Part shown: positions 44,581 to 56,126 of the stretch, in pieces
Layout of the letters: every line of letters begins with the position of its first letter
Numbering within the stretch: position 1 is the first letter of the stretch
Assembly (NCBI RefSeq): GCF_026914185.1
Contig: NC_070567.1
Location: forward strand, 5,048,001-5,112,000
Direction: 5' to 3'
DNA length: 64,000 bases
Origin: Puccinia triticina
Lineage: Eukaryota; Basidiomycota; Pucciniomycetes; Pucciniales; Pucciniaceae
Notes under the pieces: generated by a model
What the model was told of the DNA's origin: nothing
The model's database searches: none
Seen by the model: the letters and a program-made list of their open reading frames with translations, nothing else
Made by a program: the position numbers and the translations under genes

Positions 44581-45320
44581 CTAACTTGACACAAGTCCCC
44601 CCTGGTGGGAGGCTCGCTGTGGCTGGCCGCAACCCTCCCGCAGGAAGGGCCTTCTGCACAAAGTCAAAATTTTGGCTGAGAAAGAAATCATGAATGGCTG
44701 GAGGAAAAATACTTAGCATCACCCAGCCTCCCCCTCAGCTCCTGTTGACCTGCCCCAGAGCCAAATTACACTTCTCAATCTCAGCTTTCAAATGGTGCTG
44801 GTCTCATCTCCTCAATCCTTATTATTTTTGCTGTACTAATGTTTTAAAAATAAATGAAAAACACAAAGAAATGTAAACCAAGGAATGGCAACCATCATGC
44901 CTTGTTTGATATTGGATTCACAAGCCTGCAGATATCTGCAGATCCTACACCTGTAGCCACTAAATTGTTGCAGATAGGATATTCAATTGTGCATATTATC
45001 AGAAAATCCAAAATTGAATCTTCAGTGCAATGGAATATCCTCCAGGATTCCTTTGACCTCCAAAACGGATTCCTTTGATCAGTTTTGAATTTTATGCCTC
45101 AAAAACTTGGGGGAGGGTGCCCATCAGTACTGCCAAGAAAACTGTCTATACAGTTTTTCTTGCACATATTTTGGAGAATTTGCAATTGTGTTTTTGTGTT
45201 TTTAGGATTGAAAATCCTTCCTTTGTCTTCCAGCCTGCAGACATTATTCATAAGCCTCTCCTACGGAGAGCCCTCCGGGCGGGGTCCCCCGGACCCTCCG
45301 TTTGAGAGGCTTAGTTAAGC
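44581..45320. mobile_element. CTAACTTGACACAAG-family element, uninterrupted copy
   Basis: About 740 bp, starting CTAACTTGACACAAGTCCCC and ending GAGAGGCTTAGTTAAGC. It matches 47540-49075 almost base for base, except that the latter has a 797-bp insertion plus TTA at the position corresponding to 44712. No target duplication was found here. This copy acts as the empty-site reference. Confidence 0.8.
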
Positions 45321-45796
45321 ATGAAATTAACTAAGTCCCTCCCCTTCCTGGGGCTTTGCCGGATATGTACAGCCAAAAATACGGGGGCAATTTCACGAGT
45401 CCTTCTTACAGAGGGCGCCCGCGCTGCCAAGGTGCTTTAGGTCTAGCTGTTTGCCCTCTGAAACAACGGGACTTGTGTTAAGTTAGAAGGCCTGCAGTGT
45501 GATATTTGAGCCTCTTCTATAAACGGTGCTGCACTTGGGTAATTGTTAAGCTAGATTGAATATCTAATTTTGGTCTTTCCTCACAGGAAGTCCCAGGCCA
45601 AAACTTGATATACTGAGCCAGCATGCAAACTAACAAGAAGGCTAGGCAAGGTGACAAGAGGTTGCATATTCTAATAGTTTGATCAAGCTACATATTTCAA
45701 AAAAACTCGAAGAGCATAACACATTTATAAAGGCTTGATTCTTGGACAGGTTTTGCCATTTGGGGATTTTAGTAGTGAAAGCAATCAGGTGAAAAC
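45321..45796. other. Gene-free DNA with AAGTCCC ends
   Basis: Starts ATTAACTAAGTCCCTCC and contains GGGACTTGTGTTAAGTTAG at 45471-45489, an inverted CTAACTTAACACAAGTCCC terminus. Probably a second, fused element of the same family. No gene. Confidence 0.45.
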
Positions 45797-46089
45797 TGTA
45801 GGAATACAGACCCAGACCCGCAGCAACCATTAAGGAATCTTGCGCAGATAGCCCAAGGCGCAAGCCCAAGCCCAGCTTCAAAGAAAGGTAAGCCCTCTCG
45901 CAGTCCAGACCCCAGACCCCAGACCCCAGCCCTAACCACGGGAGCTAACGCTAGAGTATTGCTTGATGATTACAGAAGCGCACCAGGCTAGAACCTTATT
46001 GGTCAAAGCCCAAAGCCAAGCACAGCCCAAGCAAACCTTGTACATCCCAAGAGCAAGCGGCAAGTAGACTTAAACCTTAAGGCTAACTT

Positions 46090-47485
46090 GAACACATTCT
46101 TCATATTGTTGTCAGCGCCACTTTTGAAAAAGTGTGCGCCAGACGGCGCCTCAAAAATGCCAGCAGCTGGCGCCTTTGGCTGGGGGTGCCAAGCATTTTT
46201 TTGTAAAATCATAAAATCTATAAAATTTTGAAGTAAACATGTAAATACATAAGACAAGGAGACACATTTTCAAGTAGATCAGCACATGAGATCTTCAGGG
46301 TTCCAGTTTGAATCCTCATTGGGGTTGGTATTAATCACATCAACATCAACAAACTCTTTATCCCATTTTAGCGGAGGAAAGTGTTCCAACAAATCAAAGT
46401 CAAACAGTTTATCCATGAAGGCATCTTCCCGTGAGAGAAGCCCCTCATTCTGAGCTTGATCTTGGTCCAAAATGCCTTCTTCAAATGCTTTCAGCTTGGC
46501 TGGAGCTTAAGGAAGGAGTTGTATAGGTTCATGTTTTCATACTTGGAGTTTTCTTTTCCAGTTTTCTTGCTTGCTCTTCTCTTTTTGCCAAAGTGTTGTT
46601 TGAACAGCTCAAACCTGGAGTAAATGTATGTATCACGCATTTTGGAGATTGGACATCAGGAAGCCAGCCCATTTTGGCCCATGGGAAACAGACAGCTTTG
46701 ACTAATTGGGTGCAGCAGGCAAGGTTCTAGTTGGCGGATTAAAGCAGATTTGGCTTGTTGAAAGAATAAACAAGCAGAAGGTTGAAGACCACCTACAAAG
46801 AGATGAGTAAGGATGACAGCCTCATCAAGCCTTGGCAAGTCTTAGTTAACCCTCACTCTTTACTTTCCACTTGAGTTGAATACTCTGAAATTCAATCCAC
46901 AGGGCTATCAGGGATTCAAATTCCATTATTAAACTCTTTCCCATCTCCTGACAAAATTAGTCCCTCTGGCAACACTGGGTCAATAAGATACCAGTAACGG
47001 TAACATATCAATATTGTATTCATTTTTGGTGCGTTATTGTTACCGTTACAAGTAACAGCAGCGCGTTACTGATATTCAGTTTGAATATTGGATTTTTTTT
47101 CAAGCCGTTACGATATTGCCGCTGATATGAATTCAATATTGCTGCGGTATCAAGATTTTTTTGGCTCTTTTAGCCTTTTTTTTGCTCTAATACTTCCGTT
47201 GCCACGTTATCTGCGTTACCATAACGGTAACGGTATGGTAACCCAGATAATGTTTTGATACGCGCAGCGCGCAAACAAACTTGTTACTGCTAACGGGAAC
47301 GGTCCAATTAAGTAACGGGGATCGATTCAATACGAAATTTGGCCCAGTATTGTATTGAATCGTATTGACCCAGTGTTGTCTCTGGGTGCGCGCCAACCCA
47401 CATTTTCAGATAAAGTGCGCACCTGGGTGCGCGGGGGCGGGGCGGGCGCACCTAGGCGCGCCATGAAGGGTGGCGCCAACAACCA
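46090..47485. mobile_element. Insertion with GCGCCAC-type inverted ends
   Basis: The left end TTGTTGTCAGCGCCAC and the right end GGCGCCAACAACC are inverted relatives; GTGTGCGCC/GGCGCGCC hairpins follow inward. A minus-strand open frame (46470-46279, MDQDQAQNEG..) and neighbouring pieces such as FELFKQHFGKKRR (about 46590-46640) may be transposase remnants of a family I could not identify. The 409-bp element at 46970-47378 is nested inside. Confidence 0.5.
46970..47378. mobile_element. 7-bp-TSD palindrome-filled TIR element, copy 3 (409 bp)
   Basis: Perfect 16-bp inverted ends CAACACTGGGTCAATA / TATTGACCCAGTGTTG. Flanking 7-mers CCTCTGG and TCTCTGG differ at one base. The interior is made of GTAACGGTAACG, GTTACCGTTAC and TCAATATTG words in both orientations. 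The first 12 bases equal those of 56127-56602, although the interiors differ. Confidence 0.82.
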
Positions 47486-47539
47486 AATTTCTTCCGCAGA
47501 ACTCTTGAGGATCGACTTGGACCCAGAAACCAGCCAGAC

Positions 47540-49075
47540 CTAACTTGACACAAGTCCCCCCTGGTGGGAGGCTCGCTGTGGCTGGCCGCAAAGTGGCCCC
47601 TCCCGCAGGGAGGGACTTGTGCACAAAGTCAAAATTTTGGCTGAGAAAGAAATCACCAATGGCTGGAGGAAAAATACTTAGGCCCCATTTGGCAGCAGTA
47701 ATGTCATGTGATGACATGCACTTACCTAATGTGATACACATCACTTGTGTATTTCATATATTTCTACATAACTCGAGTGTTTGGCAGACACTTGAGTCAT
47801 GTACTTTGATCTACATAACAAGCTGCATGGCCGGTACATACCGGCCATTGGATTGTGTATTCAATGGCCGGTAGAAATGCTCATTGAGGCGAGTTCAAGG
47901 TCGTTTCGATGACCAACTTGATCGTTCATCGAGATCAGGGAGTACATATACATACATGTAGACTCTTTGATGAACAATAGAATTGGTCACCAAAGGGAAT
48001 ACGAGGTCATCTCCCTTTGATGAATGACTGTATTGGTCATCAAGGGATCATCCACTCCCAATAACGGCCAACACAGTTGGTTGCTAACGAGGATGGTCGG
48101 TAGATCCAACCTTGCAGGGGGCATATTCTCTTGATGAGCGGGTGTGTTGGAATCAATGGGAGTGGAGTGTGGACTAAGTTTGATGGCCGGTACAAAGTCT
48201 GTACCGGCCATCGAGGGGAGTACCGGAACAAATGTACTGGTGGGAGGGTATGGTTGGGGATGTGTTGTGTAAGTGTGCCGATATCATCCCAAATACACCC
48301 CCAGTGGTACTATGTGGGAAATGGCGGGGATGATGAGCGGTGATGACAAAAGTCGTGATGACCTTCATCACTTCTCAAATCTGCCAAACGCGCGAGTGAT
48401 ATGATTTGGGCCTCGGTGAGGCCCGGTTATAGAAAAGCAGTAGTTATTACATAACATCACTGCTGCCAAACGGGGCCTTAGCATCACCCAGCCTCCCCCT
48501 CAGCTCCTGTGGACCTGCCCCAGAGCCAAATTACACTTCTCAATCTCAGCTTTCAAATTGCGCTGGTCTCATCTCCCCAATCCTTATCATTTTTGCTGTA
48601 CTAATGTTTAAAAAAAAAAAGAAATGTAAACCAAGGAATGACAACCATCATGCCTTGTGGATATTGGATTCACAAGCCTGCAGATATCTGCAGATCCTAC
48701 ACCTGTAGCCCCCCAATTGTTGCAGATAGGATATTCAATTGTGCATATTATCAGAAAATCCAAAATTGGATCTTCAGTGCAATGGAATATCCTCCAGAAT
48801 TCCTTTGACCTCCAAAATGGATTCCTTCAATCAGTTTTGGAGTTTATGCCTCAAAAACTTGGGGGAGGGTGCCCATTAGCACTGCCAAGAAAACTGTCTA
48901 TTCAGTTTTTCTTGTACATATTTTGGTGAATTTTAAATTGTGTTTATGTGTTTTTAGGATTGAAAATCCTTCCTTTGTCTGCCAGCCTGCAGACATTATT
49001 CATAAGCCTCTCCTACGGAGAGCCCTCCGGGCGGGGTCCCCCGGACCCTCCGTTCGAGAGGCTTAGTTAAGCTAG
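47540..49075. mobile_element. CTAACTTGACACAAG-family element, copy with nested Harbinger-like insertion
   Basis: The ends CTAACTTGACACAAG and, inverted, CTAGCTTAACTAAGC are diverged TIRs. A perfect 8-bp duplication AGCCAGAC flanks it (47532-47539, 49076-49083) within LTR-like copy 3. Without the nested element at 47681-48477 it is about 736 bp, the same as the copy at 44581-45320. No coding capacity was recognised, so its superfamily is unclear; 8 bp would fit hAT. Confidence 0.85.
47681..48477. mobile_element. Harbinger/Tourist-like element (797 bp, TTA TSD) carrying hairpin satellite
   Basis: Inverted ends GGCCCCATTTGGCAGCAGTA and GGCCCCGTTTGGCAGCAGTG (right end read on the minus strand). 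TTA flanks both sides (47678-47680, 48478-48480), and the paralogous sequence at 44581-45320 has a single TTA at the insertion point. The middle (about 47826-48220) is the GATGACCGG/CCGGTCATCGAGAGG satellite. TIR and three-base target fit PIF/Harbinger. No transposase. Confidence 0.92.
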
Positions 49076-49590
49076 AGCCAGACCTACTGGCCAGACCATT
49101 GGAAGCTAAAGCTACCCGTAAGTAAAGCCCAGAACAAACCAAGAACAAAGAAAAGAAAGAACAACAAACTGAGACAAAAACCTTATTTGTCCAACCACCA
49201 GAACCAGACGCCTCGGAAGCGTTCAGACAGAATAAGTCGAAGTTATTGAGATAACTCGGCTTAGACCCGTGAGTAGAGAAAAAGACACACGGAAGGAAAA
49301 TCAGACATAGACACTTAGAAAAGAAACTGGAGCTAACTCCTCGCCATGCGATTGATCGGCGCACAGGACTTTTTCCAGCACGTATAAACGTCGACTTGCG
49401 AAGCCAGCGCCAAGCGCAATTTTCCTTTCTCATCCTTCAGACATAGATCCCGGGCGCAACCTGCCCTGCTTTCAGGTACATGCTTGCGCCGCTATTCTCT
49501 ATTCATCCTAACAGAACTAGATCTCTATCAATGTGCATAGTTATCTAACAAGCAATATATCTTTCGGTGGCTTGGTTTCTTTTAAAAACA

Positions 49591-49855
49591 TGTGGGGTGT
49601 GACAAAGATATATTGGGCTGAGCGCTAAGAGACACAATTGAAGGGAAGAGAAAGGATATTCCCAAAATTAAAAGAAATTAGAAAAAGAATATACATGCAG
49701 CATTAAATTTCAATGGTCACGAGGCTGCGCGCGGAAAAGCGAGGTATTACGATTCTACGACGAAGCGGCTGAGGAGATACATGTTACTAAGTTGCAAGAA
49801 ACAATAAAGATAAAGTTATGATGTGAATATTACCATTAAATTGGCGTGTAAGAGA
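49591..49855. other. 3' flank of the serine-rich gene
   Basis: No gene. Starts just after the LTR-like repeat and leads to the stop codon at 49856. Confidence 0.35.
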
Positions 49856-51427
49856 TCATTTGGGTATCAAAGGGCTATCGCAGGGGGGTATAGCACTTGG
49901 GTCAAGGATTTCATAGAAAGACTCTGTGCGGACGCTGAAAGGTCTTGCTTCGAAAGAGGTCTCGGAGGGCGAGCGGCGAAGGGTACTTTTGGCAGACCTC
50001 ATCCCGCGAATGATGGTGCTGATGGAGGAGGAGGTACGGATCCTCTGTATCGGTAGGGCCCAAATCTGGTTGAGGTTGCCGCGGAGCATCGACATGGCAC
50101 CCTCGGAACAGTTGCGTTCGTGTCTCTGCTTGGGCGCCATTTCGCTGTCGTCATGGGTCGAACACGGAAAGGGTATGTTGTTGGCCGGGCGTCCAATCGA
50201 CGCGCTTCGACTGTACCGGTGTTTTGGTTTTCCGGAGAATCCCAGCTTCTCCTTGAAACCTCCAAACCTTGGCGTTGCTGCTTCCGCCCCATGACCAGCT
50301 CTGCCCTCGATTTTCGGCGTTTGACACTGATCGGAGCCACTCGCATGGATGGGTGAGCTCACGATGGGCGAGCTCTTTTCGTTATAGGGACTCGGTAGAC
50401 GTGTTTGAGTGGAAAAGATAGATTGCTCGTGATGAATATCCAGTGTACTGGCTGGACTGCTGCCAGGCTGTTGTTGAGTGGCTTGACGTGATTGCGCATG
50501 GTTTTTAGCCGGTGGTTTGGTGACAATGGAGGGTAAAGGACGCAAGCCCATTCGGATGTTGAAAGTACTGACGTTCGTAGTGTGATTCTGAGAAGAGGAA
50601 CTAGAATTGTGGACACTAGTGGCCGAAAGGGGCGAGGTTGGCGCGTACGGAGCATATGGCGACTGCAAGTCAATCGGCGGGTATGCGGCCTGACAGGCCC
50701 CGGGCGAAAGTTGGGCGGTCTTGTTAGCGGGACAAATGAGCTTGATTACGCCACCTATGACGGATGAGACATCATTGGTACCAGTAGAGCTATCCTCGAA
50801 GGTTGATAGAGAGTTGGGACTCGATGAGCTGTCTTCATCACGTTGCTCGGACCAGCTGACAGCAAAGGAGGCATTGCAGTCACTGATATCTTCCAAAGCC
50901 GGTGTTGCCAGAGATGTCCCACTCTCGGTGGACTGAGGCCGGCTCTTATTGGTACTTGAATCCCGATCAAGATCTGGATCTTGATTGGCATCGGGTACAA
51001 AATAGATGCCTCGCAAATGTGATAGAGACGGCGGAAGTGGACCGGAGTCTGGGGCCCGCTCGGCTGAGGATAAGTATGGAGGGATCACCGGAGATGAAGC
51101 AGGCCACGGTACTTGGTTCTGTTCGGATGAAGCTCGATTGAGTGCTGGGACTGGCGGCCGCTCTTGATCAATTAGGTCGGAACTCGACCGGCCATAATAG
51201 ACTCCCGAGAGCGTGCGGAGGCGCCGGAAGCCAGCTGTGAGCATCTTATGACCTTTGTTGGCCTTGGCCTGAGGGTGCAAAACAACATCCCGAGTTAGCA
51301 CAGGCTAGCAGGGACTTGCCGAGTCGTAATGAAGTGCTAATGAGTTATGGTAGGAATGACGACCGCAACTAACCTGGCGGCCTCTGAAGTTAGGTGCTTC
51401 TGCCACGGAAGCGATATGGGCACTCAT
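49856..51427 (-). CDS. Serine/proline-rich protein of unknown function (488 aa, two exons)
   Basis: Exons (minus): 51427-51374 (18 codons, MSAHIASVAEAPNFRGRQ) and 51268-49856, joined across a GTTAGT...CTCAG intron of 105 bp in phase 0. The protein begins with a short basic stretch (AKANKGHKMLTAGFRRLR) and is otherwise rich in Ser, Pro and Thr with many charged residues, so it is probably largely disordered. A basic, Arg/Ser segment near the C-terminus (STIIRGMRSAKSTLRRSPSE) could be a phosphorylation or nuclear-localisation region, but that is a guess. There is no signal peptide or membrane segment and no recognised domain. The single long second exon of 471 codons without stops on this strand, with a canonical intron placing a start ATG, supports a real gene. 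The start codon could lie elsewhere if a further 5' exon exists. Confidence 0.75.
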
Positions 51428-54400
51428 CGATAGTATCACTGGGAATGGTTTAGGTATTTCTAATGGAGAGGGAAATCAAGAGGTACTCGAAGAACGACAG
51501 GATGAGAGGCGGTGAGAGTTTCTTCCGCTGAGAAAATTCGGTGGGAACCTCGCCGGGTGGAACGGCTGTATATATATATCTGTGAAAAATTAAATGTTCA
51601 GGTGTAGTTTAAACCGTAGTTGCAAGTTTCCAGCCCACAGTTACTTGAGGATTCTAGATGCGAGATGAGTATGGGGACGAATAGGAGTGCTGATTAGAGG
51701 AGGGCGGCAGAAAGGAAGAGGCTGCAGAACCAAAGCAGCAGCAGCTAAAGCTCGAGCTTTGTATTTCAGAAATCGTAGATTGATGGGGAGGAAAGTATAT
51801 GGGTCCTGCTGGAGTGGCCTGATGGATCTCGAGTCGGACGCAAGCTACTAAATTCAGTTCTCCCTCTTGAATTTTGATGGATGGAGGACAAGAACCCAGC
51901 TGCCTGAAGCCGTGTCACTATCACTCATCAAGATGTGCGACGGGGCAGATTTGCAGCAGCAGAGACCGGAGATGTTGGATGAATCGGTTTAGCCTGTCTT
52001 TCTCCTCCTCTTCCGGAGCTTGAACCCACAATCTTCCCAACTGATTGGTCTCATGAGCCTAAAATAACAGTCAGCATGCCATCAGCAACTCAACATCTCC
52101 AGCATCTTCCAATCCTCTTGCACACCTGCCTGCTCTCGGGCCCCGCCGTACCCTAGCAACACCCGAATCGACTACCAGATCAAGTCGCATGGACCAGATT
52201 CTATGCACACAGGTTTATGATACAAATGCATATTTTATATCGGCGTCTGAGTGTATCCCTTGGATGAAGATGATGACTGGATGAACCATAGACCGCATTG
52301 ACACAGTTGTAAGAATCGACACCTTTCCTTTCCGAAGACTGTCGCTCGTGGAATCGGAGATGCTTGATTAAGCCCCATCAAATGAGCCAGCAGCAGGAAG
52401 CCGTTCATGTACAAGACATGCAGGCTCCTGGCTATGTATGCTTGTACTTATGTATCTATATCTAGTCAACTCACCCAGAATCTTCATGACCATTATCGTA
52501 CACGAATTAAGCAAGAAGCTTATTAGAAGCTTATCAGAGACGACCGCGGGGTTCTGACGGTGAGGATGAATTCCTATCCTGCTTACAGAGTCAGATCTGC
52601 AGCCTATGGGACTGGATTTCCCCGCAAAAATCTGCATTGCAGGCTGCAGATCTGGCTCTATGGGGGGCTACAGAACAGAAGAGAGTGAGTCTACATTACA
52701 CAGGTAACAGAAGGAGTCTACTTCTGCGGTCTCATCCAATAAAGCTGCTTGATCGAGGAAACATGGCATTGGTACGGTAGAGACACACTTAAACTTACAG
52801 AGCACTGGCAATTATATAAAAAAACTTCCTATTATATTTGGCTTTCGAAAGACATTGCACCTTTAAGTTTAGAGACTTGGAAAAATGACTCCCAAATTTT
52901 GGGAAAACAACTCCCGGAATTTTTTTATATTGGCAGGACCGTCTCTCAACCAAATTCCTGACGTCCACCGGCCCCCGGGTCCCTTTTTTGGGCCACAACT
53001 TTTGTTGAAGCTTTGACTGGAGCAGGGAGGAGTTCGAGATCAGGAATGCGGAAAAAGAGAAAACTGTCACAATTGACAGAGAGAAGGATGGCTCGTAGCC
53101 TCGTGAGATAGAGAGAAGGATAGCTTGTGAGATGGAGTCTCACCGGATGCGGTTCTGGGATGGGCACAGTGGAAAAAATGGAGGAGAACCAATGGTATTT
53201 TTTACCTGATGTAGGCTAGGCATTTATGGACTAACTACAAGGGGTCAAACTGTGGTTGAGACAAATGAATGAAAACACAAACATCAAGACTACACATGAA
53301 GAATGATGGCAATCATAACTCTAATACTCAAGGTTCATGACTGCATGGTGTGAGATAAGCTGTACTACAATTCTTTCTAATGATGCTAAAAGATGAGTTT
53401 TATCAATAAGGAATTTATTCAAATATGAATTGAGTGTGGTCAAAGTAAAAAGGAAATGGCAGAATGTCAACAAAATTTTTGGGAGTTGTTGGCCAAATTT
53501 GGCAGACATTTGGGAGCTGTCTGCCCATTTTGTTTTTGTATTTGTACCTTTTTTGTCCCATGTTGTAACTAGAAGAATGAAAATTGGAGGGCACAGAGAA
53601 ATGTGCATAAAATGGCTCCCCTGAAATTTCTAGTATTGTCTTTACCAAAAAGCTTGGACCTATTTTGCCTCAAATCGGCATTTGTTTAAGACATATCGTC
53701 TTTTTCTTGCTGGGTTTTATCCTGACATCTGTCAGACAAGGCCAAAGCCAAAAATCACCCCCGGGCCCCCATTCTCCACTACATGATCTTGGAGTACAGC
53801 TACACTCTAGTGAAAACCTGATTTCATATTTGGAACCAGGAAAGCTTGTAGACCCTGGAGTCCACCCCTCACAATCATCACCTGCTCCCCTCTGCTCCAA
53901 AAAAGGCGCCAAACAAGAACCCAGCCGCTTTCCAAACCAAGAGGGAGCATGGCAGCTGTGGAATATCCAAGGCAGAAACTTATTTCAACTAGCTAAAGGA
54001 TAGTGATATATCCATACAAAAAGCGGACAAAGGTCCATGGTTAAAGGTAAATACAATAATAATGTGTCATCAGAACATGCCATATAAGGGGTGCACAGTG
54101 GGCTTAGTAGGAAAATGACTTCTAACTGTATAATTTGTTGTTACACACTCAAACAGTCTAAAAATCTCAGGAATACTTTGATGTTGAATATTTTCTATGC
54201 CATGAAACTCTAATTAGCAATGGGCTGGCATCACATTATTATGGAGGTTGAAAGAATTCAGAGGACTAAGATTGTTATTCATGAGTCTATGTGCTATCAC
54301 TATGTACAATAGTTTTTGATCTAGACAATAGGAAAAAGGAATTTTGGTTTACCTAAGAGCAGGCAATAGGCTGTTGTATACTTAGAGAAAAAGGGTTAAA

Positions 54401-54599
54401 GAAACTGAACAATATCAGGATTGATTTGATTGGTGCTGTTTAGCGTAACTGAGCGTCAGTTATCCTATTTTACTCCCGGATCTCAACTGTCGCCATTTCT
54501 CACTTCTCACTTTGATAGGGCAGTTTGCCTTTTCTTTCCTATTCCTGGATTGGGTTGGCAAAACAGCTCAGGAGTGATGCTCTGTTGTCTGTAGAACTA
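51428..54599. other. Long gene-free interval
   Basis: No supported gene in about 3.2 kb. The first part probably holds the promoter and leader of the serine-rich gene; a TATATATATA run lies at about 51570. A GATCTGCAGCC / GGCTGCAGATC inverted pair lies at about 52590-52660. Small ORFs at 52749-53167 and 53321-54003 have no domain support. Confidence 0.4.
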
Positions 54600-54773
54600 G
54601 GGTGTTCAAAATTGATTTTTGAATATCATTTTACATAAAATCATAAGATTTATCAAAGTTTTGAGAGGTGCTTGAAATGAAGAGAACCCTCAACTTTCAC
54701 CCCATCAAAAGTTTGGACATGCAGATCTTATGATTTCATGAAGAAAGTGGTTTGAAAATAATTTTTGAACATC
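54600..54773. mobile_element. MITE family B, uninterrupted copy
   Basis: Starts GGGTGTTCAAAATTGATTTT and ends AAATAATTTTTGAACATCAC. It contains ATAAAATCATAAGATTTATC and the inverse AGAGAACCCTCAACTTTCAC core of the copy at 23601-23955, thereby showing that copy's unbroken form. Confidence 0.75.
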
Positions 54774-55914
54774 ACAAACAAGCATTGCTCCTCATTAGCT
54801 TTTCTGTTTCTTTAGCCGCCCTTTTGTAGAACTCTGCCACTTACCTAATTTTTCTCTGACTCTTTGAGTGGATTTGGTGGGTCTGGTCTTTTCTTCTGGG
54901 ACAATGCCTAGTCGAATTTTAATAGAGCAGTCAGCTACTATCTTGTCATCTTGCTCTTGCCTAAAAACTGCATACCTTTGGCGCTCGTGGTTATTTGCTT
55001 GAGTAGAGACTCTCTCTTGGATTTTTCCTCAAGCTGATTTTTGCTGCTTGCGGTTGTTGGCACTACATTCATCATACAGATGTGATTAGTTTTTCCGACT
55101 CCCGACGCGCTGCGCATTGGACTGCAGAGATGGTTTGCTTTTGCTCACCTATTTCTGCAGCTTTAGATCGCAACAACTTCCTGCATTTATGAGAAGGTTG
55201 TTGGTCACCTTGGCTGGTATTCTCACAGAGGTGTGTTGGAATTTCACTTGTTTTAGCTATCCCAACCATTTTTTTCTTTCAACATTATGTCACTTGTCTC
55301 ATATGTCCAATATTCTTGTGACTTTTTCTTATTCATTATGCTTAAATCACCGCGCCCATGAGTTGATCTATTTGTATGTAGTCTATATAAGCTAGTTAGA
55401 CTACAAGGAATTCAGATCATCATTCCTGACCATCCTGTTCTGGTGTGCGCACTTTAGCCCGCTCACTGTCTTATCTGTGAAGGCACATTAGCCCCTTCAA
55501 TCAAGTCTATTTGGTCCTTTTTCAGACTACTTGTCTGCTATCAGCTATGTTGATCTTTTTCCCTCCGCCCGCTTTTCTCGCCTCCAGCTTTAATTTCATC
55601 AAGGTGCTGGACCAACAATTCTGGCCAAAACAGGTTTTCTTTGTGAAGTGACGGTGAATCTCTGCCAAAATGAACAAATGAACCAAAATAGTGGCCATTT
55701 TTATGCTCTCAAACCAACAATATGGCCATTTCTGATGGCGCATCTGGCCAGCCAATATAGCCACCATGAGTCTGAGCAACATTTTTGGCCAATCTTTCCA
55801 ACCAACCATGGCTCTGAAACAAAAATTTTGGATGTCATGTTTTGTGTTTCTACTCTAGCCATATTCAATAATAGATATGTACATATCTTCCAGGTTCTGC
55901 CATAGTCCAATTTA
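54774..55914. other. Gene-free DNA
   Basis: No supported gene. Short ORFs on both strands lack domains. Confidence 0.35.
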
Positions 55915-56092
55915 GGAATTCCTGTCAACTTTGAATAAATCTGGTATTCCAGATTTTGCAGGGGAATCTGGAATCTGGAACTGTGGATCACTTTTGGGAG
56001 CTTCAGGGACCAAGATTTCACTGTGAAATCTGAAATCTGTTGGCTCAGATCTGTATTTACAGATCAACGGGAAGTCCTCCAATTAGGGCAAA
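55915..56092. mobile_element. Short TIR element related to 37425-37596 (left end degenerate)
   Basis: Shares TTTGAATAAATCTGG, GGGAATCTGGAATCTGG and AGATCAACGGGAAGTCCTCC with the copy at 37425-37596. The right end is intact; the left end (TTCCTGTCAAC) has lost most of the inverted repeat. Confidence 0.65.
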
Positions 56093-56126
56093 GAGGCACT
56101 TTTCTTAGAAAAGATAACACCCGGAG

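Larger units (their letters stand above)
45797..49590 (+). repeat. LTR-like repeat, copy 3, broken by nested elements
   Basis: The left part (45797 to about 46090) starts TGTAGGAATACAGACCCAGA. The middle part (47486-47539) carries GAACTCTTGAGGATCGACTTGG. The right part (49076 to about 49590) carries TACCCGTAAGTAAAGCCCAG and CCTGCTTTCAGGTACATG. The same blocks occur in the same order in copies 1 and 2. Insertions separate them at about 46090-47485 and at 47540-49075. The right boundary is uncertain. Confidence 0.6.

Noticed and set aside
53665..54003. Frame with a hydrophobic start resembling a signal peptide
   Set aside because: There is no ATG (it would start at TTG) and no upstream exon could be joined convincingly.
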